A stretch of DNA of 64,000 bases from Manihot esculenta. Taxonomy: Eukaryota > Streptophyta > Magnoliopsida > Malpighiales > Euphorbiaceae. Below, piece by piece: positions 22,251 to 34,115 of the stretch; the stretch's first letter is position 1, and every line of letters begins with the position of its first letter. The notes under the pieces were generated by a model. The model was not told the DNA's origin and searched no databases. It saw only the letters and a program-made list of their open reading frames with translations. The stretch is from positions 21,311,973 to 21,375,972 of the forward strand of contig NC_035172.2 of NCBI RefSeq assembly GCF_001659605.2, in the 5' to 3' direction. The translations under genes were made by a program, and so were the position numbers.

Positions 22251-24309
22251 TGTAATACCCGGCTAGAGTCCGGCATCGGAATTCTACTTTTCGATGGAGT
22301 TTCGGATGTCGGAAGTCTCTAGAAGGGTGAGATTTATGTTTTTCTTAAATGTTTTGCTATGTTCATGAAGGTTTAAGCATAATGAAATGAGTTTTTGAGT
22401 GAAATGAACCAAGGCAGAAAAGCCAGGTTCGGCCGCCGAAGTTGAGGTTCGGCCGCCCAACATGCATGGCTTTCGATTTCACGTGTGGCCGCCGAAGGTG
22501 GTCTGGCCAGCCACCTATAAATGGCCCTCAGTCGGTTGAAGCGGTAAGAGCACCGTTTCTTTTATCTTCTGAGGTGAAACTCTGTCCTTTGTGAGTATTC
22601 TTTCATGTTTTCATTAAATCAAGCAAAGATTTGATTAGTTTTTATGATCTTTTGAAGGTTTTAAGCTAAAAACTCGAAGTTGTGCATTTGGAGAGTTTGA
22701 AGAAGAGTTGCTTCAAAACTCCACGTTAGGATCATTCATCTACTTGTTTTCAAAAGGTAAGTGAAGATCCTGAGCTTGTTTTTATGTTTTCTGAAGGTTT
22801 TATGGGGTTTATAGAGAGAGATGCATGAATAGGGTTATGGAGAGGAGTTTGGTGCATTTGGCGAGAGGCAGGGCAAGTTTCTGCCCTGCTGATGAACTCA
22901 GGTTCGGCTGCCGAAGGTACATTCGGCCGCCGAACCCCTGATGAGGTGTGAGGAGGTGGCTTCGGCTGCCCAAGCTTGCCCCCGAGCTTTTGGACTTTCG
23001 GCTCTGGAGGGAAGTTCGGCCGCCGAAGGTGCCGCCGAAGGTGCCGCCGAAGGTTAGAGACTTTCGTCTCTGGAGTGCCTTTTGGCCCCCGAAACTTGCC
23101 CTCGAAAGGGTTCGGCTGCCGAAAGTAGAGATTCGGCCGCCGAAGGTGCTTGAGTTTTGTCTCTGGAGAGGACTTTCGGCCGCCGAACCTGCCGCCGAAA
23201 GTGTTCTGTCCAGCTTTCCTTTGCATGCTTTGCATGGATGTTAGAGTGAGTTAAATGGGATTCTTGGGGAGTTTCATAGAGTTGGTCATAAGCTAGTTTG
23301 ATCCCTCATTGGAGTCTATTTGTATAGGTACAGACCAGAGGAACCAGAGAGAGCAGCAGTGAGTTCTGCTCCAGAGTTTTCAGAGCCTGCAGAGTCAGTC
23401 CAGTAAGCCAGAGGTGAGTGGAACTAAACTTAACTGTTTTTACTTGCACAATGGACTGTTTTAGCATATCTCATGCATAATGATTATGCCATAGGTTGAT
23501 TGCATTAGTATCCACGAATATGTTGCATTGCATCGTTATTTGGTGATGTGAGTGAATGCTGAATGATCCAATAGTCTCAGACAGGAAGTCCAGGAGCCTT
23601 TGACTACGCCCTGGCAGGTATAGTAAAGTCCAGGAGCCTTTGACTACGCCCTGGCAGGTATAGTAAAGACCAGGAGCCTTTGACTACGTCCTGGCAATGG
23701 TAAGTACAGAGGTGTCTTCCTGTCATATACATATATGACAGGAAGACCAGGTGCTCGATTCTATGCCCTGGCACAGAGTTACTGGGACTATGTGGTGACA
23801 GGTTTACTCTTGATGTGGCTTGTCTGTGATATGGTGCGTTCCATGAGATCATATTTTATTGAGATGTTTTACTGTTCTACTCACTGGGCTATAGAGCTCA
23901 TCCCACTCCCTTAACCCCAGTTTTGCAGGTTCAGTGTACAATGTACAGGGACAGTCCAGCAAAGTACAGAGAAAGAGTAAAGAGATTTGTAATGTAATAG
24001 CTTAGAGTGGACATGTAATATTAAACAGATGTAAGAGTTGTGTATAAAGTTAGAAATGTGCCTGACCTAGTGATGTATGTTTTATACATGATCTGTATAT
24101 GTATATATGTTTTGCTGTATGTGAAAAACCAGGCTTAACAGGTATGAGATAACCCATCTAGAGCAAGCTCTAGTCAGGGGTACAGAGTACAGAGTACAGA
24201 GTACAGAGTACAGAGATAGTGCATGCACAGGTTAAGCCTTGGTTCAGAAAAGAGTTTTTATTTTCACAGAAAATGTATGATCATGTATGAGTTTTCCAGG
24301 TACACAGAG
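22251..24309 (+). repeat. 5' LTR of element F, first part
   Basis: Starts TGTAATACCCGGCTAGAGTC. TATAAAT at 22516-22522; palindrome clusters at about 22426-22500 and 22900-23200; donor-like GGTAAGTG at 22756 and GGTGAGTG at 23413. Minisatellite with CCAGGAGCCTTTGACTACG at about 23586-23700 and a (GAGTACA)n run at about 24181-24210. Interrupted at 24310 by G; the tail resumes at 36547. Confidence 0.9.
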
Positions 24310-26735
24310 TGTAATACCCGGCTAATTCAGGCATCAGAATTCTTACCATCCGGTGGAATTCCAGAATGTCAGAGGTTCTAGAAGGGTAAGAGTGAAGGTT
24401 TTCTAAAAGGTTTTTAAGTGTTTATAAGGTGTGATCAGAAAAGAGTTAAGTGTGGAGGAGAAGTGGCCTAAGGAGTTTCTGTCATGTTCGGCCCCCGAAT
24501 GTGAAGTTCGGCCGCCGAAAGTGCCCAATGTTCGGCCCCCGAAGTTTATGTTCGGCCCCCGAACGTTGCATGGTTTTGCATGCAGGTTCGGCAGGCGAAG
24601 CTGGGATGGTCGGCTAAACTGTGCATGCTCCTCAGTCCGTGATTTGGCCAGGTGTTCACCTCCAGATCATGGCTATAGGATTAGGCCACGTCTCCCTTGA
24701 CTCATCTGCAAGCTTTAAACAGCTCATGCAGAGGGTTTGGTCATTTGCAAAGGATTGAACGTTGTGGAGAAAAAGAGAGAAAAGGGAGGTTTTGGTAATA
24801 TTTGAAGAGGAGTGGCTGAGTTCAGTGTTCAGGTTGTTCCTCTTCCGTTTTCTAGAGGTAAGGGAAGTCTTTCAACTTGTTTTCATGATTGATACTAGCT
24901 TTCAAAGAGGTTAAGGGGAGAGTTATGTATATAGGGTTAGTTTTGATGTTTTAATGGTGTAAGTATGTATATGTGTTATAGTTGCTGTTTTGTTGGGGTT
25001 AATAGGTAGTTTTGGACCCCTTGGTTCATATACCTGAGTATATGTGAGTGAAGGAGGAGGTATGCATGTATGGAGTGGGGTTGGTGCTTGGCAGGCTTGT
25101 TCATGCACGAATCTGAGTTCTGGATGAACTCAGGTTCGGCCGCCGAAGGGAGGATTCGGCCGCCGAACCCCTTGTGGAGGCAGGTTTCGGCTGCCTAAGG
25201 CTGCTTCCGAAAGAATGGACTTTCGGCTCTGTCATGCACATTCGGCCGCCGAAGGTGCCGCCGAAGGTGCTCTGTCCAGCCTTCTTTTGCATGTTTATGT
25301 GATTGTTTTCAGAGGTTCAGAGGGGATTATAGGGGATTGTTTAAGAGTTGATAAGAGTATGTTTGACACCTCATTCGAGTCCATTTGTGTAGGATTGGAC
25401 CCGACAGTTCAGGGAGGTCGTCAGGATTAGCAGTTGCAGCGTCAGTCAGGTTTCTGCTTGCGGAGCAGAGGTGAGTAGAACTAACCTTAATCTTTTATTA
25501 AAGAAACATAATGCTTTAGCATAGTTCATGCATCATGAATGCTATGATATATATTAGGATGATTGCATTAGAATCACGAATGTGAAACATTGCATATGAT
25601 GTGATCAGAGATTAGGTGGACCCAGGCGACTCCAATAGCCTAAGCTTCGGCTCCTGTCATTGTGTCAGGTCAGTTGGGCAAGTACATGTTGGAATGCCCT
25701 GTGTAGCTCCTTTGGGGGGGCCAGTGTTTGACAGAGGGTATTTTTGGGGTCATGTCTACCTTAGTGGAGATTGGACCAAGGCGACTTCAATAGCCCGTCG
25801 AGGGAGTTTTGGGGTCATGTCTACTCCAAGATATATTGAGATGTTTGTGTTGTGATGCATTGTCATTTATAGTGCGTATGAATGAACTATTTTCAGTGTT
25901 TCTACTCACTGGGCTTTAGAAGCTCATCCCTTTCCCTTAATCCCAGTTTTGCAGGTTCAGAGTAGCTGGGAAGGGTAGAAGCATCAGAGTTGCTAAAGGA
26001 TTGCATATGTACTTGTATAGTGTGGACATGATGTAATTAAAGGGATATATGTAAAAGTGATGTAATAGTTAGTCAGTTAATGTATAAATGTATTAGAATG
26101 TGCTTTTGCCTATTGTCTAGTGTATGTTAATCCCTAGTGTCTGCATATATCCTGTTTTACAGTTTCTTGATGAGAAATGAGTCAGACCAGACTTAATATA
26201 TGTTGTGCTTTGAAAACCCAGTGAATTATAACTGTGAGGGAAGACAGGGTTTAATTCCTTTGACCCAAGACCAGTGCAATAGGAAAGACCAGGTTTGATT
26301 CCTGTGATCCACAGAGGAGACCACTAGAGAAAACCAGGTTTGATTCCTGTGACTCTATGGTAGCCAAGTTAACTGATGATATGCTGACCCTACAGAGTGG
26401 GTTCTATGCTGCAGAGCGCATAGGGTATGGAGGTTACTTGGTAGAGCATCACTGGTGTATTATAGATAGCCAGAGGGCTAGTTCAGATAGTATATCTGAG
26501 CATTTTGGTTCATATGATTGGACCTATAGAGAGTGTTTTGAAAGGTTAAGTCTGGTGGTTTAAAAGTAAAGTTTTAACAGTTAATAGTCCAGTCGGATCA
26601 TGTATGGGATTTTAACAGCTTCACAGAGTTCAGGATAGGCTTACTACGGGTCTAGGCGGCCTTAAGCCGATCTGGATCCTAGTGCCGAACGGGTCGGACC
26701 GTTACAAAGAGGGTACCGGTTTCCGGGCTGTTACA
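24310..26735 (+). repeat. LTR 1 of tandem element G
   Basis: 2,426 bp, TGTAATACCCGGCTAATTC...GGGCTGTTACA. Palindrome clusters at about 24484-24600 and 25130-25270; donor-like GGTAAGG at 24857 and GGTGAGT at 25470. No clear TATAAAA at the usual place (only GGCTATAGGATT near 24670). Two imperfect repeats containing TTTTGGGGTCATGTCTAC at about 25740-25830. Confidence 0.93.
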
Positions 26736-26737
26736 GT

Positions 26738-26749
26738 TGGTATCAGAGC
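26738..26749 (+). promoter_or_regulatory. Primer binding site, G internal copy 1
   Basis: TGGTATCAGAGC two bases after LTR 1. The identical site follows LTR 2 at 31641-31652. Confidence 0.92.
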
Positions 26750-27018
26750 ATAGGGCCTCATAAGTACGGTGTGTTGAGCATCGTTGTTCAAGGATTAGAG
26801 AGATCCCACATCGGAAAGAGGTTGTGGTAGAAGTCATAGAAAGGCAAAGCACAATAAGTTAAATCATGTCCACTAAGATAGGCAGTTTGTTTTGCATGCT
26901 GATGTGAAATGCCATGCTGAATGCTATGCATGTATATGTTCTATGTTCATGTGTCTTTCATATGAACTATATGTGTGCTAATGTTTGCTTATTTGTGTTT
27001 GTGTTTTTCAGAGCTAAG

Positions 27019-27666
27019 ATGAGTGGAATTAGTCCTCAGAGTGATTCAGATCCGTCTGAAGGGTCCTTTGATGAGAGTAGAGAAGGAATGAATCTAGAAT
27101 CAGAAAACAGGAGAGAGCTAGAAGTGGATGTGCAAAGAAGGGATGTAGGTGTACAGGTGAATGTGAATATAGACGAAGAGACTTTAGAGGATACTCAGAC
27201 CAAGGATTCTAGGATAGGAGAGAATGAACCCTCCACCTGGAGTACAGCTACCTGGAAAGGAGCAAAGTGGGGGAAAGTGACAAAGAAAAAGGTTAGGGGC
27301 CTTAAAGGGTCAAAGAAAAAGGAGTTCTGGAATAGGATAAATCCTAGTTTGGATAGTGATGTGGGTCCGAGGTCGAGACCAAAATGTTTGAGGTGTGGAA
27401 GGTCGCATAAGGGAGTTTGTCTTGTTGGCACGCCAGGATGTTATAGGTGTGGACAGGAGGGACATATGATGCGTGAGTGTCCTTTTGCGCCCCAGTTGAT
27501 TCAGTCCCAGCGAACATTTTCTAATAGAGCTATACAGCAGGGAATAGCACCCTCAGGTCCAGTGGTGCCAGGTATGCTTGTGAGTTTTGATGTATATGTT
27601 TGTTTTTGTGGATCCTACGTAGAATGGAAAGTAATAGAATGGAATAGAATTACATGGTCAGAGTAA
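27019..27666 (+). CDS. G internal copy 1: small zinc-knuckle (gag-derived) frame
   Basis: 215 codons from MSGISPQSDSDPSEGS. I chose this ATG because it follows an acceptor-like TTTTTCAG (27006-27011) exactly as the gag ATG does in the sibling elements; an upstream in-frame ATG at 26914 would give 250 codons. The N-terminal half is acidic and Ser/Glu-rich, followed by a basic stretch (KKKVRGLKGSKKKEFW) resembling the region before the knuckles in the L polyprotein, then paired knuckles CLRCGRSHKGVC and CYRCGQEGH. The retrotransposon capsid core seen in E and L is missing, so this is a shortened gag, perhaps RNA-binding only. Downstream pol is decayed. Whether it is translated is unknown. Confidence 0.6.
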   Translation: MSGISPQSDSDPSEGSFDESREGMNLESENRRELEVDVQRRDVGVQVNVNIDEETLEDTQTKDSRIGENEPSTWSTATWKGAKWGKVTKKKVRGLKGSKKKEFWNRINPSLDSDVGPRSRPKCLRCGRSHKGVCLVGTPGCYRCGQEGHMMRECPFAPQLIQSQRTFSNRAIQQGIAPSGPVVPGMLVSFDVYVCFCGSYVEWKVIEWNRITWSE

Positions 27667-29212
27667 AAGTTAAAGAGATGAAGAGTTAGAGAAAAGAGTT
27701 AAAGAAATAGCGTCTCAGAAAAAAAGAGTGAAAGAGAGAGAATGGGTATACGATGCTACGTTTCAGGTTTCTCTAATCCCAGGCATAGTGAGAATGGTTC
27801 TCTCAAATAAGAAGTAAAGGTAAGGAAGATAAAAGCAGAAAGAAAAGTGGGATAGATCAGAAAAAAAGTTTCGAGATAGTCTGGGAATAGGTGGTAGTTG
27901 AGGCAGAGGAAAAGGTCAGTCTTTTCTTCAGTGGATTCCCAAGAGAAGTTCCATTTGCTTTAGCTTGGATCTTCACCCTGACTCAGTAAGAGGCTACTAC
28001 ATCAAACACGGTGACGTCAGGTGCGTTCACATGAAAGTAGTGAGATGTGTACGCTAGTTGTTTTGAACCCCAGTGTCTTCGCTTTTCTTGTTGCTTGTGA
28101 GCCGATGATAGCATGGGTTTGGTGACTTCTGGGCTTAGAGTGTTTTTCTTGGGTCAATGGACCTGAGTGTGATCCATCTGAGGTAGAGTCAGTCAGTTCA
28201 GTTCAGAGTTTGTGGTGAGTAGATGCAATCCAGCTGACCTTATGGTTCTAGAAGTGACTGTATGATGTCCTTCTAGGGCGGATTGATGCATTACTCATAG
28301 TACTACCTGTGTCCATAGAGACAAGGTAGGGAAATTGGATGGGTCAGGCAGTCCTTTAGGGGGACAGAGTATAGATGCCTAGAAGTTTGATATCAGTCCT
28401 ACAGGCTCATTGTTATACAGGAAAGGTTGTCAGCGGGTTCTCTTAGCTCTTGTGAGCAAGTTTGTCAGGACAGGGAATCAGCCTCAGTGCCCTTTTCTAG
28501 TGAGTACTAGATGTTTCCCAGGTAGGCTGTCAGGTTTACCATCTGTCAGGGAGGTAGGATTGGAATGAGAATGGTATCTGGACGCGGAACCATTTCTTTC
28601 CTTCTACCCTACAGGATGGCACCTGCAGAGAGAAAGAGATAGAGAAAGAAAGAGAGTGGAAAGAGTAGAGTAGAAGCTTAGTAGATAAAGATTTTATCCG
28701 ACTTAGTACCTCACTCTGGGATGCTCCAGTATTGTTGTGGAAAACGACGGATAGACTCTTGAAATTTTGTTATGACTGGTTACAGTTAACAAGGTCACTA
28801 CTAAGCAGTTACAGGTGTTCCTAGTTAGGATTGATTGATCTACTACCTGGTCTAATCAAAGAAGAGTGGATTACAGCTTGGTATGATCAGAGTACAGATT
28901 GGAGTACTACCTGTTAAGAGTTAGAAATCAAGTTAGTTTCATAACGAAGAGGAAAGGCAGGCAAGGATGAGGAGTACAGTTTGGTATCGAACCTACAGAG
29001 GAGTATATTGCCGATTACGGATTAAAGAGATAAGTGTAATTAAGATGAAAAGAGAAAGAGAAGAGTAAGGATCAGAGTAGCGCAGCGAAAGCTGTGAAGT
29101 TCAGAAAAAGGTCGAGGTATAGATTCTCTCTTTAGAGAGAAGTGATAGGCCTTACTTGCTTATCTGTTTGTTGTTAACATTCGAGGACGAATGTTTTATA
29201 AGGGGGAAAGAT
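27667..29212 (+). pseudogene. G internal copy 1: non-coding pol relic
   Basis: No long frame. DNA-level traces follow family order: protease-like GGACCTGAGTGTGATCC near 28150; CTACAGGATGGCACCTGCAG near 28611, matching the PYRMAPAE codons of pol; and CTTAGTACCTCACTCTGGG near 28702, matching the RPSTSPWG region. Similarity fades after the start of RT; RNase H and integrase are absent. Ends in the pre-PPT hairpin (29179-29194) and polypurine AAGGGGGAAAG. Confidence 0.7.
29179..29210 (+). promoter_or_regulatory. Pre-PPT hairpin and polypurine tract of G copy 1
   Basis: CATTCGAGGACGAATG, a 6-bp inverted repeat with a 4-base loop (extends to 8 bp), followed by AAGGGGGAAAG two bases before LTR 2. 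The same arrangement precedes the LTRs at 34116, 63477 and (minus strand) 55131. Confidence 0.75.
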
Positions 29213-31638
29213 TGTAATACCCGGCTAATTCAGGCATCAGAATTCTTACCATCCGGTGGAATTCCAGAATGTCAGAGGTTCTAGAAGGGTAAGAGTGAAG
29301 GTTTTCTAAAAGGTTTTTAAGTGTTTATAAGGTGTGATCAGAAAAGAGTTAAGTGTGGAGGAGAAGTGGCCTAAGGAGTTTCTGTCATGTTCGGCCCCCG
29401 AATGTGAAGTTCGGCCGCCGAAAGTGCCCAATGTTCGGCCCCCGAAGTTTATGTTCGGCCCCCGAACGTTGCATGGTTTTGCATGCAGGTTCGGCAGGCG
29501 AAGCTGGGATGGTCGGCTAAACTGTGCATGCTCCTCAGTCCGTGATTTGGCCAGGTGTTCACCTCCAGATCATGGCTATAGGATTAGGCCACGTCTCCCT
29601 TGACTCATCTGCAAGCTTTAAACAGCTCATGCAGAGGGTTTGGTCATTTGCAAAGGATTGAACGTTGTGGAGAAAAAGAGAGAAAAGGGAGGTTTTGGTA
29701 ATATTTGAAGAGGAGTGGCTGAGTTCAGTGTTCAGGTTGTTCCTCTTCCGTTTTCTAGAGGTAAGGGAAGTCTTTCAACTTGTTTTCATGATTGATACTA
29801 GCTTTCAAAGAGGTTAAGGGGAGAGTTATGTATATAGGGTTAGTTTTGATGTTTTAATGGTGTAAGTATGTATATGTGTTATAGTTGCTGTTTTGTTGGG
29901 GTTAATAGGTAGTTTTGGACCCCTTGGTTCATATACCTGAGTATATGTGAGTGAAGGAGGAGGTATGCATGTATGGAGTGGGGTTGGTGCTTGGCAGGCT
30001 TGTTCATGCACGAATCTGAGTTCTGGATGAACTCAGGTTCGGCCGCCGAAGGGAGGATTCGGCCGCCGAACCCCTTGTGGAGGCAGGTTTCGGCTGCCTA
30101 AGGCTGCTTCCGAAAGAATGGACTTTCGGCTCTGTCATGCACATTCGGCCGCCGAAGGTGCCGCCGAAGGTGCTCTGTCCAGCCTTCTTTTGCATGTTTA
30201 TGTGATTGTTTTCAGAGGTTCAGAGGGGATTATAGGGGATTGTTTAAGAGTTGATAAGAGTATGTTTGACACCTCATTCGAGTCCATTTGTGTAGGATTG
30301 GACCCGACAGTTCAGGGAGGTCGTCAGGATTAGCAGTTGCAGCGTCAGTCAGGTTTCTGCTTGCGGAGCAGAGGTGAGTAGAACTAACCTTAATCTTTTA
30401 TTAAAGAAACATAATGCTTTAGCATAGTTCATGCATCATGAATGCTATGATATATATTAGGATGATTGCATTAGAATCACGAATGTGAAACATTGCATAT
30501 GATGTGATCAGAGATTAGGTGGACCCAGGCGACTCCAATAGCCTAAGCTTCGGCTCCTGTCATTGTGTCAGGTCAGTTGGGCAAGTACATGTTGGAATGC
30601 CCTGTGTAGCTCCTTTGGGGGGGCCAGTGTTTGACAGAGGGTATTTTTGGGGTCATGTCTACCTTAGTGGAGATTGGACCAAGGCGACTTCAATAGCCCG
30701 TCGAGGGAGTTTTGGGGTCATGTCTACTCCAAGATATATTGAGATGTTTGTGTTGTGATGCATTGTCATTTATAGTGCGTATGAATGAACTATTTTCAGT
30801 GTTTCTACTCACTGGGCTTTAGAAGCTCATCCCTTTCCCTTAATCCCAGTTTTGCAGGTTCAGAGTAGCTGGGAAGGGTAGAAGCATCAGAGTTGCTAAA
30901 GGATTGCATATGTACTTGTATAGTGTGGACATGATGTAATTAAAGGGATATATGTAAAAGTGATGTAATAGTTAGTCAGTTAATGTATAAATGTATTAGA
31001 ATGTGCTTTTGCCTATTGTCTAGTGTATGTTAATCCCTAGTGTCTGCATGTATCCTGTTTTACAGTTTCTTGATGAGAAATGAGTCAGACCAGACTTAAT
31101 ATATGTTGTGCTTTGAAAACCCAGTGAATTATAACTGTGAGGGAAGACAGGGTTTAATTCCTTTGACCCAAGACCAGTGCAATAGGAAAGACCAGGTTTG
31201 ATTCCTGTGATCCACAGAGGAGACCACTAGAGAAAACCAGGTTTGATTCCTGTGACTCTATGGTAGCCAAGTTAACTGATGATATGCTGACCCTACAGAG
31301 TGGGTTCTATGCTGCAGAGCGCATAGGGTATGGAGGTTACTTGGTAGAGCATCACTGGTGTATTATAGATAGCCAGAGGGCTAGTTCAGATAGTATATCT
31401 GAGCATTTTGGTTCATATGATTGGACCTATAGAGAGTGTTTTGAAAGGTTAAGTCTGGTGGTTTAAAAGTAAAGTTTTAACAGTTAATAGTCCAGTCGGA
31501 TCATGTATGGGATTTTAACAGCTTCACAGAGTTCAGGATAGGCTTACTACGGGTCTAGGCGGCCTTAAGCCGATCTGGATCCTAGTGCCGAACGGGTCGG
31601 ACCGTTACAAAGAGGGTACCGGTTTCCGGGCTGTTACA
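29213..31638 (+). repeat. LTR 2 (middle) of tandem element G
   Basis: Same length and almost identical to LTR 1 and LTR 3; it serves as 3' LTR of the first internal region and 5' LTR of the second. Shares a G at 31050 with LTR 3 (35953) where LTR 1 has A (26147). Confidence 0.95.
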
Positions 31639-31640
31639 GT

Positions 31641-31652
31641 TGGTATCAGAGC
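31641..31652 (+). promoter_or_regulatory. Primer binding site, G internal copy 2
   Basis: TGGTATCAGAGC two bases after LTR 2; identical to copy 1. Confidence 0.92.
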
Positions 31653-31921
31653 ATAGGGCCTCATAAGTACGGTGTGTTGAGCATCGTTGTTCAAGGATTA
31701 GAGAGATCCCACATCGGAAAGAGGTTGTGGTAGAAGTCATAGAAAGGCAAAGCACAATAAGTTAAATCATGTCCACTAAGATAGGCAGTTTGTTTTGCAT
31801 GCTGATGTGAAATGCCATGCTGAATGCTATGCATGTATATGTTCTATGTTCATGTGTCTTTCATATGAACTATATGTGTGCTAATGTTTGCTTATTTGTG
31901 TTTGTGTTTTTCAGAGCTAAG

Positions 31922-32569
31922 ATGAGTGGAATTAGTCCTCAGAGTGATTCAGATCCGTCTGAAGGGTCCTTTGATGAGAGTAGAGAAGGAATGAATCTAG
32001 AATCAGAAAACAGGAGAGAGCTAGAAGTGGATGTGCAAAGAAGGGATGTAGGTGTACAGGTGAATGTGAATATAGACGAAGAGACTTTAGAGGATACTCA
32101 GACCAAGGATTCTAGGATAGGAGAGAATGAACCCTCCACCTGGAGTACAGCTACCTGGAAAGGAGCAAAGTGGGGGAAAGTGACAAAGAAAAAGGTTAGG
32201 GGCCTTAAAGGGTCAAAGAAAAAGGAGTTCTGGAATAGGATAAATCCTAGTTTGGATAGTGATGTGGGTCCGAGGTCGAGACCAAAATGTTTGAGGTGTG
32301 GAAGGTCGCATAAGGGAGTTTGTCTTGTTGGCACGCCAGGATGTTATAGGTGTGGACAGGAGGGACATATGATGCGTGAGTGTCCTTTTGCGCCCCAGTT
32401 GATTCAGTCCCAGCGAACATTTTCTGATAGAGCTATACAGCAGGGAATAGCACCCTCAGGTCCAGTGGTGCCAGGTATGCTTGTGAGTTTTGATGTATAT
32501 GTTTGTTTTTGTGGATCCTACGTAGAATGGAAAGTAATAGAATGGAATAGAATTACATGGTCAGAGTAA
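31922..32569 (+). CDS. G internal copy 2: small zinc-knuckle (gag-derived) frame
   Basis: Same 215-codon frame as at 27019, differing at one residue that I can see (Asp instead of Asn after the knuckles, A-to-G at 32426). Both knuckles are intact. Same uncertainty over expression. Confidence 0.6.
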   Translation: MSGISPQSDSDPSEGSFDESREGMNLESENRRELEVDVQRRDVGVQVNVNIDEETLEDTQTKDSRIGENEPSTWSTATWKGAKWGKVTKKKVRGLKGSKKKEFWNRINPSLDSDVGPRSRPKCLRCGRSHKGVCLVGTPGCYRCGQEGHMMRECPFAPQLIQSQRTFSDRAIQQGIAPSGPVVPGMLVSFDVYVCFCGSYVEWKVIEWNRITWSE

Positions 32570-34115
32570 AAGTTAAAGAGATGAAGAGTTAGAGAAAAGA
32601 GTTAAAGAAATAGCGTCTCAGAAAAAAAGAGTGAAAGAGAGAGAATGGGTATACGATGCTACGTTTCAGGTTTCTCTAATCCCAGGCATAGTGAGAATGG
32701 TTCTCTCAAATAAGAAGTAAAGGTAAGGAAGATAAAAGCAGAAAGAAAAGTGGGATAGATCAGAAAAAAAGTTTCGAGATAGTCTGGGAATAGGTGGTAG
32801 TTGAGGCAGAGGAAAAGGTCAGTCTTTTCTTCAGTGGATTCCCAAGAGAAGTTCCATTTGCTTTAGCTTGGATCTTCACCCTGACTCAGTAAGAGGCTAC
32901 TACATCAAACACGGTGACGTCAGGTGCGTTCACATGAAAGTAGTGAGATGTGTACGCTAGTTGTTTTGAACCCCAGTGTCTTCGCTTTTCTTGTTGCTTG
33001 TGAGCCGATGATAGCATGGGTTTGGTGACTTCTGGGCTTAGAGTGTTTTTCTTGGGTCAATGGACCTGAGTGTGATCCATCTGAGGTAGAGTCAGTCAGT
33101 TCAGTTCAGAGTTTGTGGTGAGTAGATGCAATCCAGCTGACCTTATGGTTCTAGAAGTGACTGTATGATGTCCTTCTAGGGCGGATTGATACATTACTCA
33201 TAGTACTACCTGTGTCCATAGAGACAAGGTAGGGAAATTGGATGGGTCAGGCAGTCCTTTAGGGGGACAGAGTATAGATGCCTAGAAGTTTGATATCAGT
33301 CCTACAGGCTCATTGTTATACAGGAAAGGTTGTCAGCGGGTTCTCTTAGCTCTTGTGAGCAAGTTTGTCAGGACAGGGAATCAGCCTCAGTGCCCTTTTC
33401 TAGTGAGTACTAGATGTTTCCCAGGTAGGCTGTCAGGTTTACCATCTGTCAGGGAGGTAGGATTGGAATGAGAATGGTATCTGGACGCGGAACCATTTCT
33501 TTCCTTCTACCCTACAGGATGGCACCTGCAGAGAGAAAGAGATAGAGAAAGAAAGAGAGTGGAAAGAGTAGAGTAGAAGCTTAGTAGATAAAGATTTTAT
33601 CCGACTTAGTACCTCACTCTGGGATGCTCCAGTATTGTTGTGGAAAACGACGGATAGACTCTTGAAATTTTGTTATGACTGGTTACAGTTAACAAGGTCA
33701 CTACTAAGCAGTTACAGGTGTTCCTAGTTAGGATTGATTGATCTACTACCTGGTCTAATCAAAGAAGAGTGGATTACAGCTTGGTATGATCAGAGTACAG
33801 ATTGGAGTACTACCTGTTAAGAGTTAGAAATCAAGTTAGTTTCATAACGAAGAGGAAAGGCAGGCAAGGATGAGGAGTACAGTTTGGTATCGAACCTACA
33901 GAGGAGTATATTGCCGATTACGGATTAAAGAGATAAGTGTAATTAAGATGAAAAGAGAAAGAGAAGAGTAAGGATCAGAGTAGCGCAGCGAAAGCTGTGA
34001 AGTTCAGAAAAAGGTCGAGGTATAGATTCTCTCTTTAGAGAGAAGTGATAGGCCTTACTTGCTTATCTGTTTGTTGTTAACATTCGAGGACGAATGTTTT
34101 ATAAGGGGGAAAGAT
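32570..34115 (+). pseudogene. G internal copy 2: non-coding pol relic
   Basis: Second copy of the relic at 27667-29212 with the same protease- and RT-entry-like traces and no long frame; one substitution noticed (33193). Ends in the hairpin (34082-34097) and polypurine tract before LTR 3. Confidence 0.7.

Noticed and set aside
25616..26563. Frames of 79 and 68 codons repeated at 30519, 31260, 35422 and 36163
   Set aside because: They lie inside the G LTR and recur only because the LTR is repeated. No motif, no start context, and homologous positions in other families are not open.
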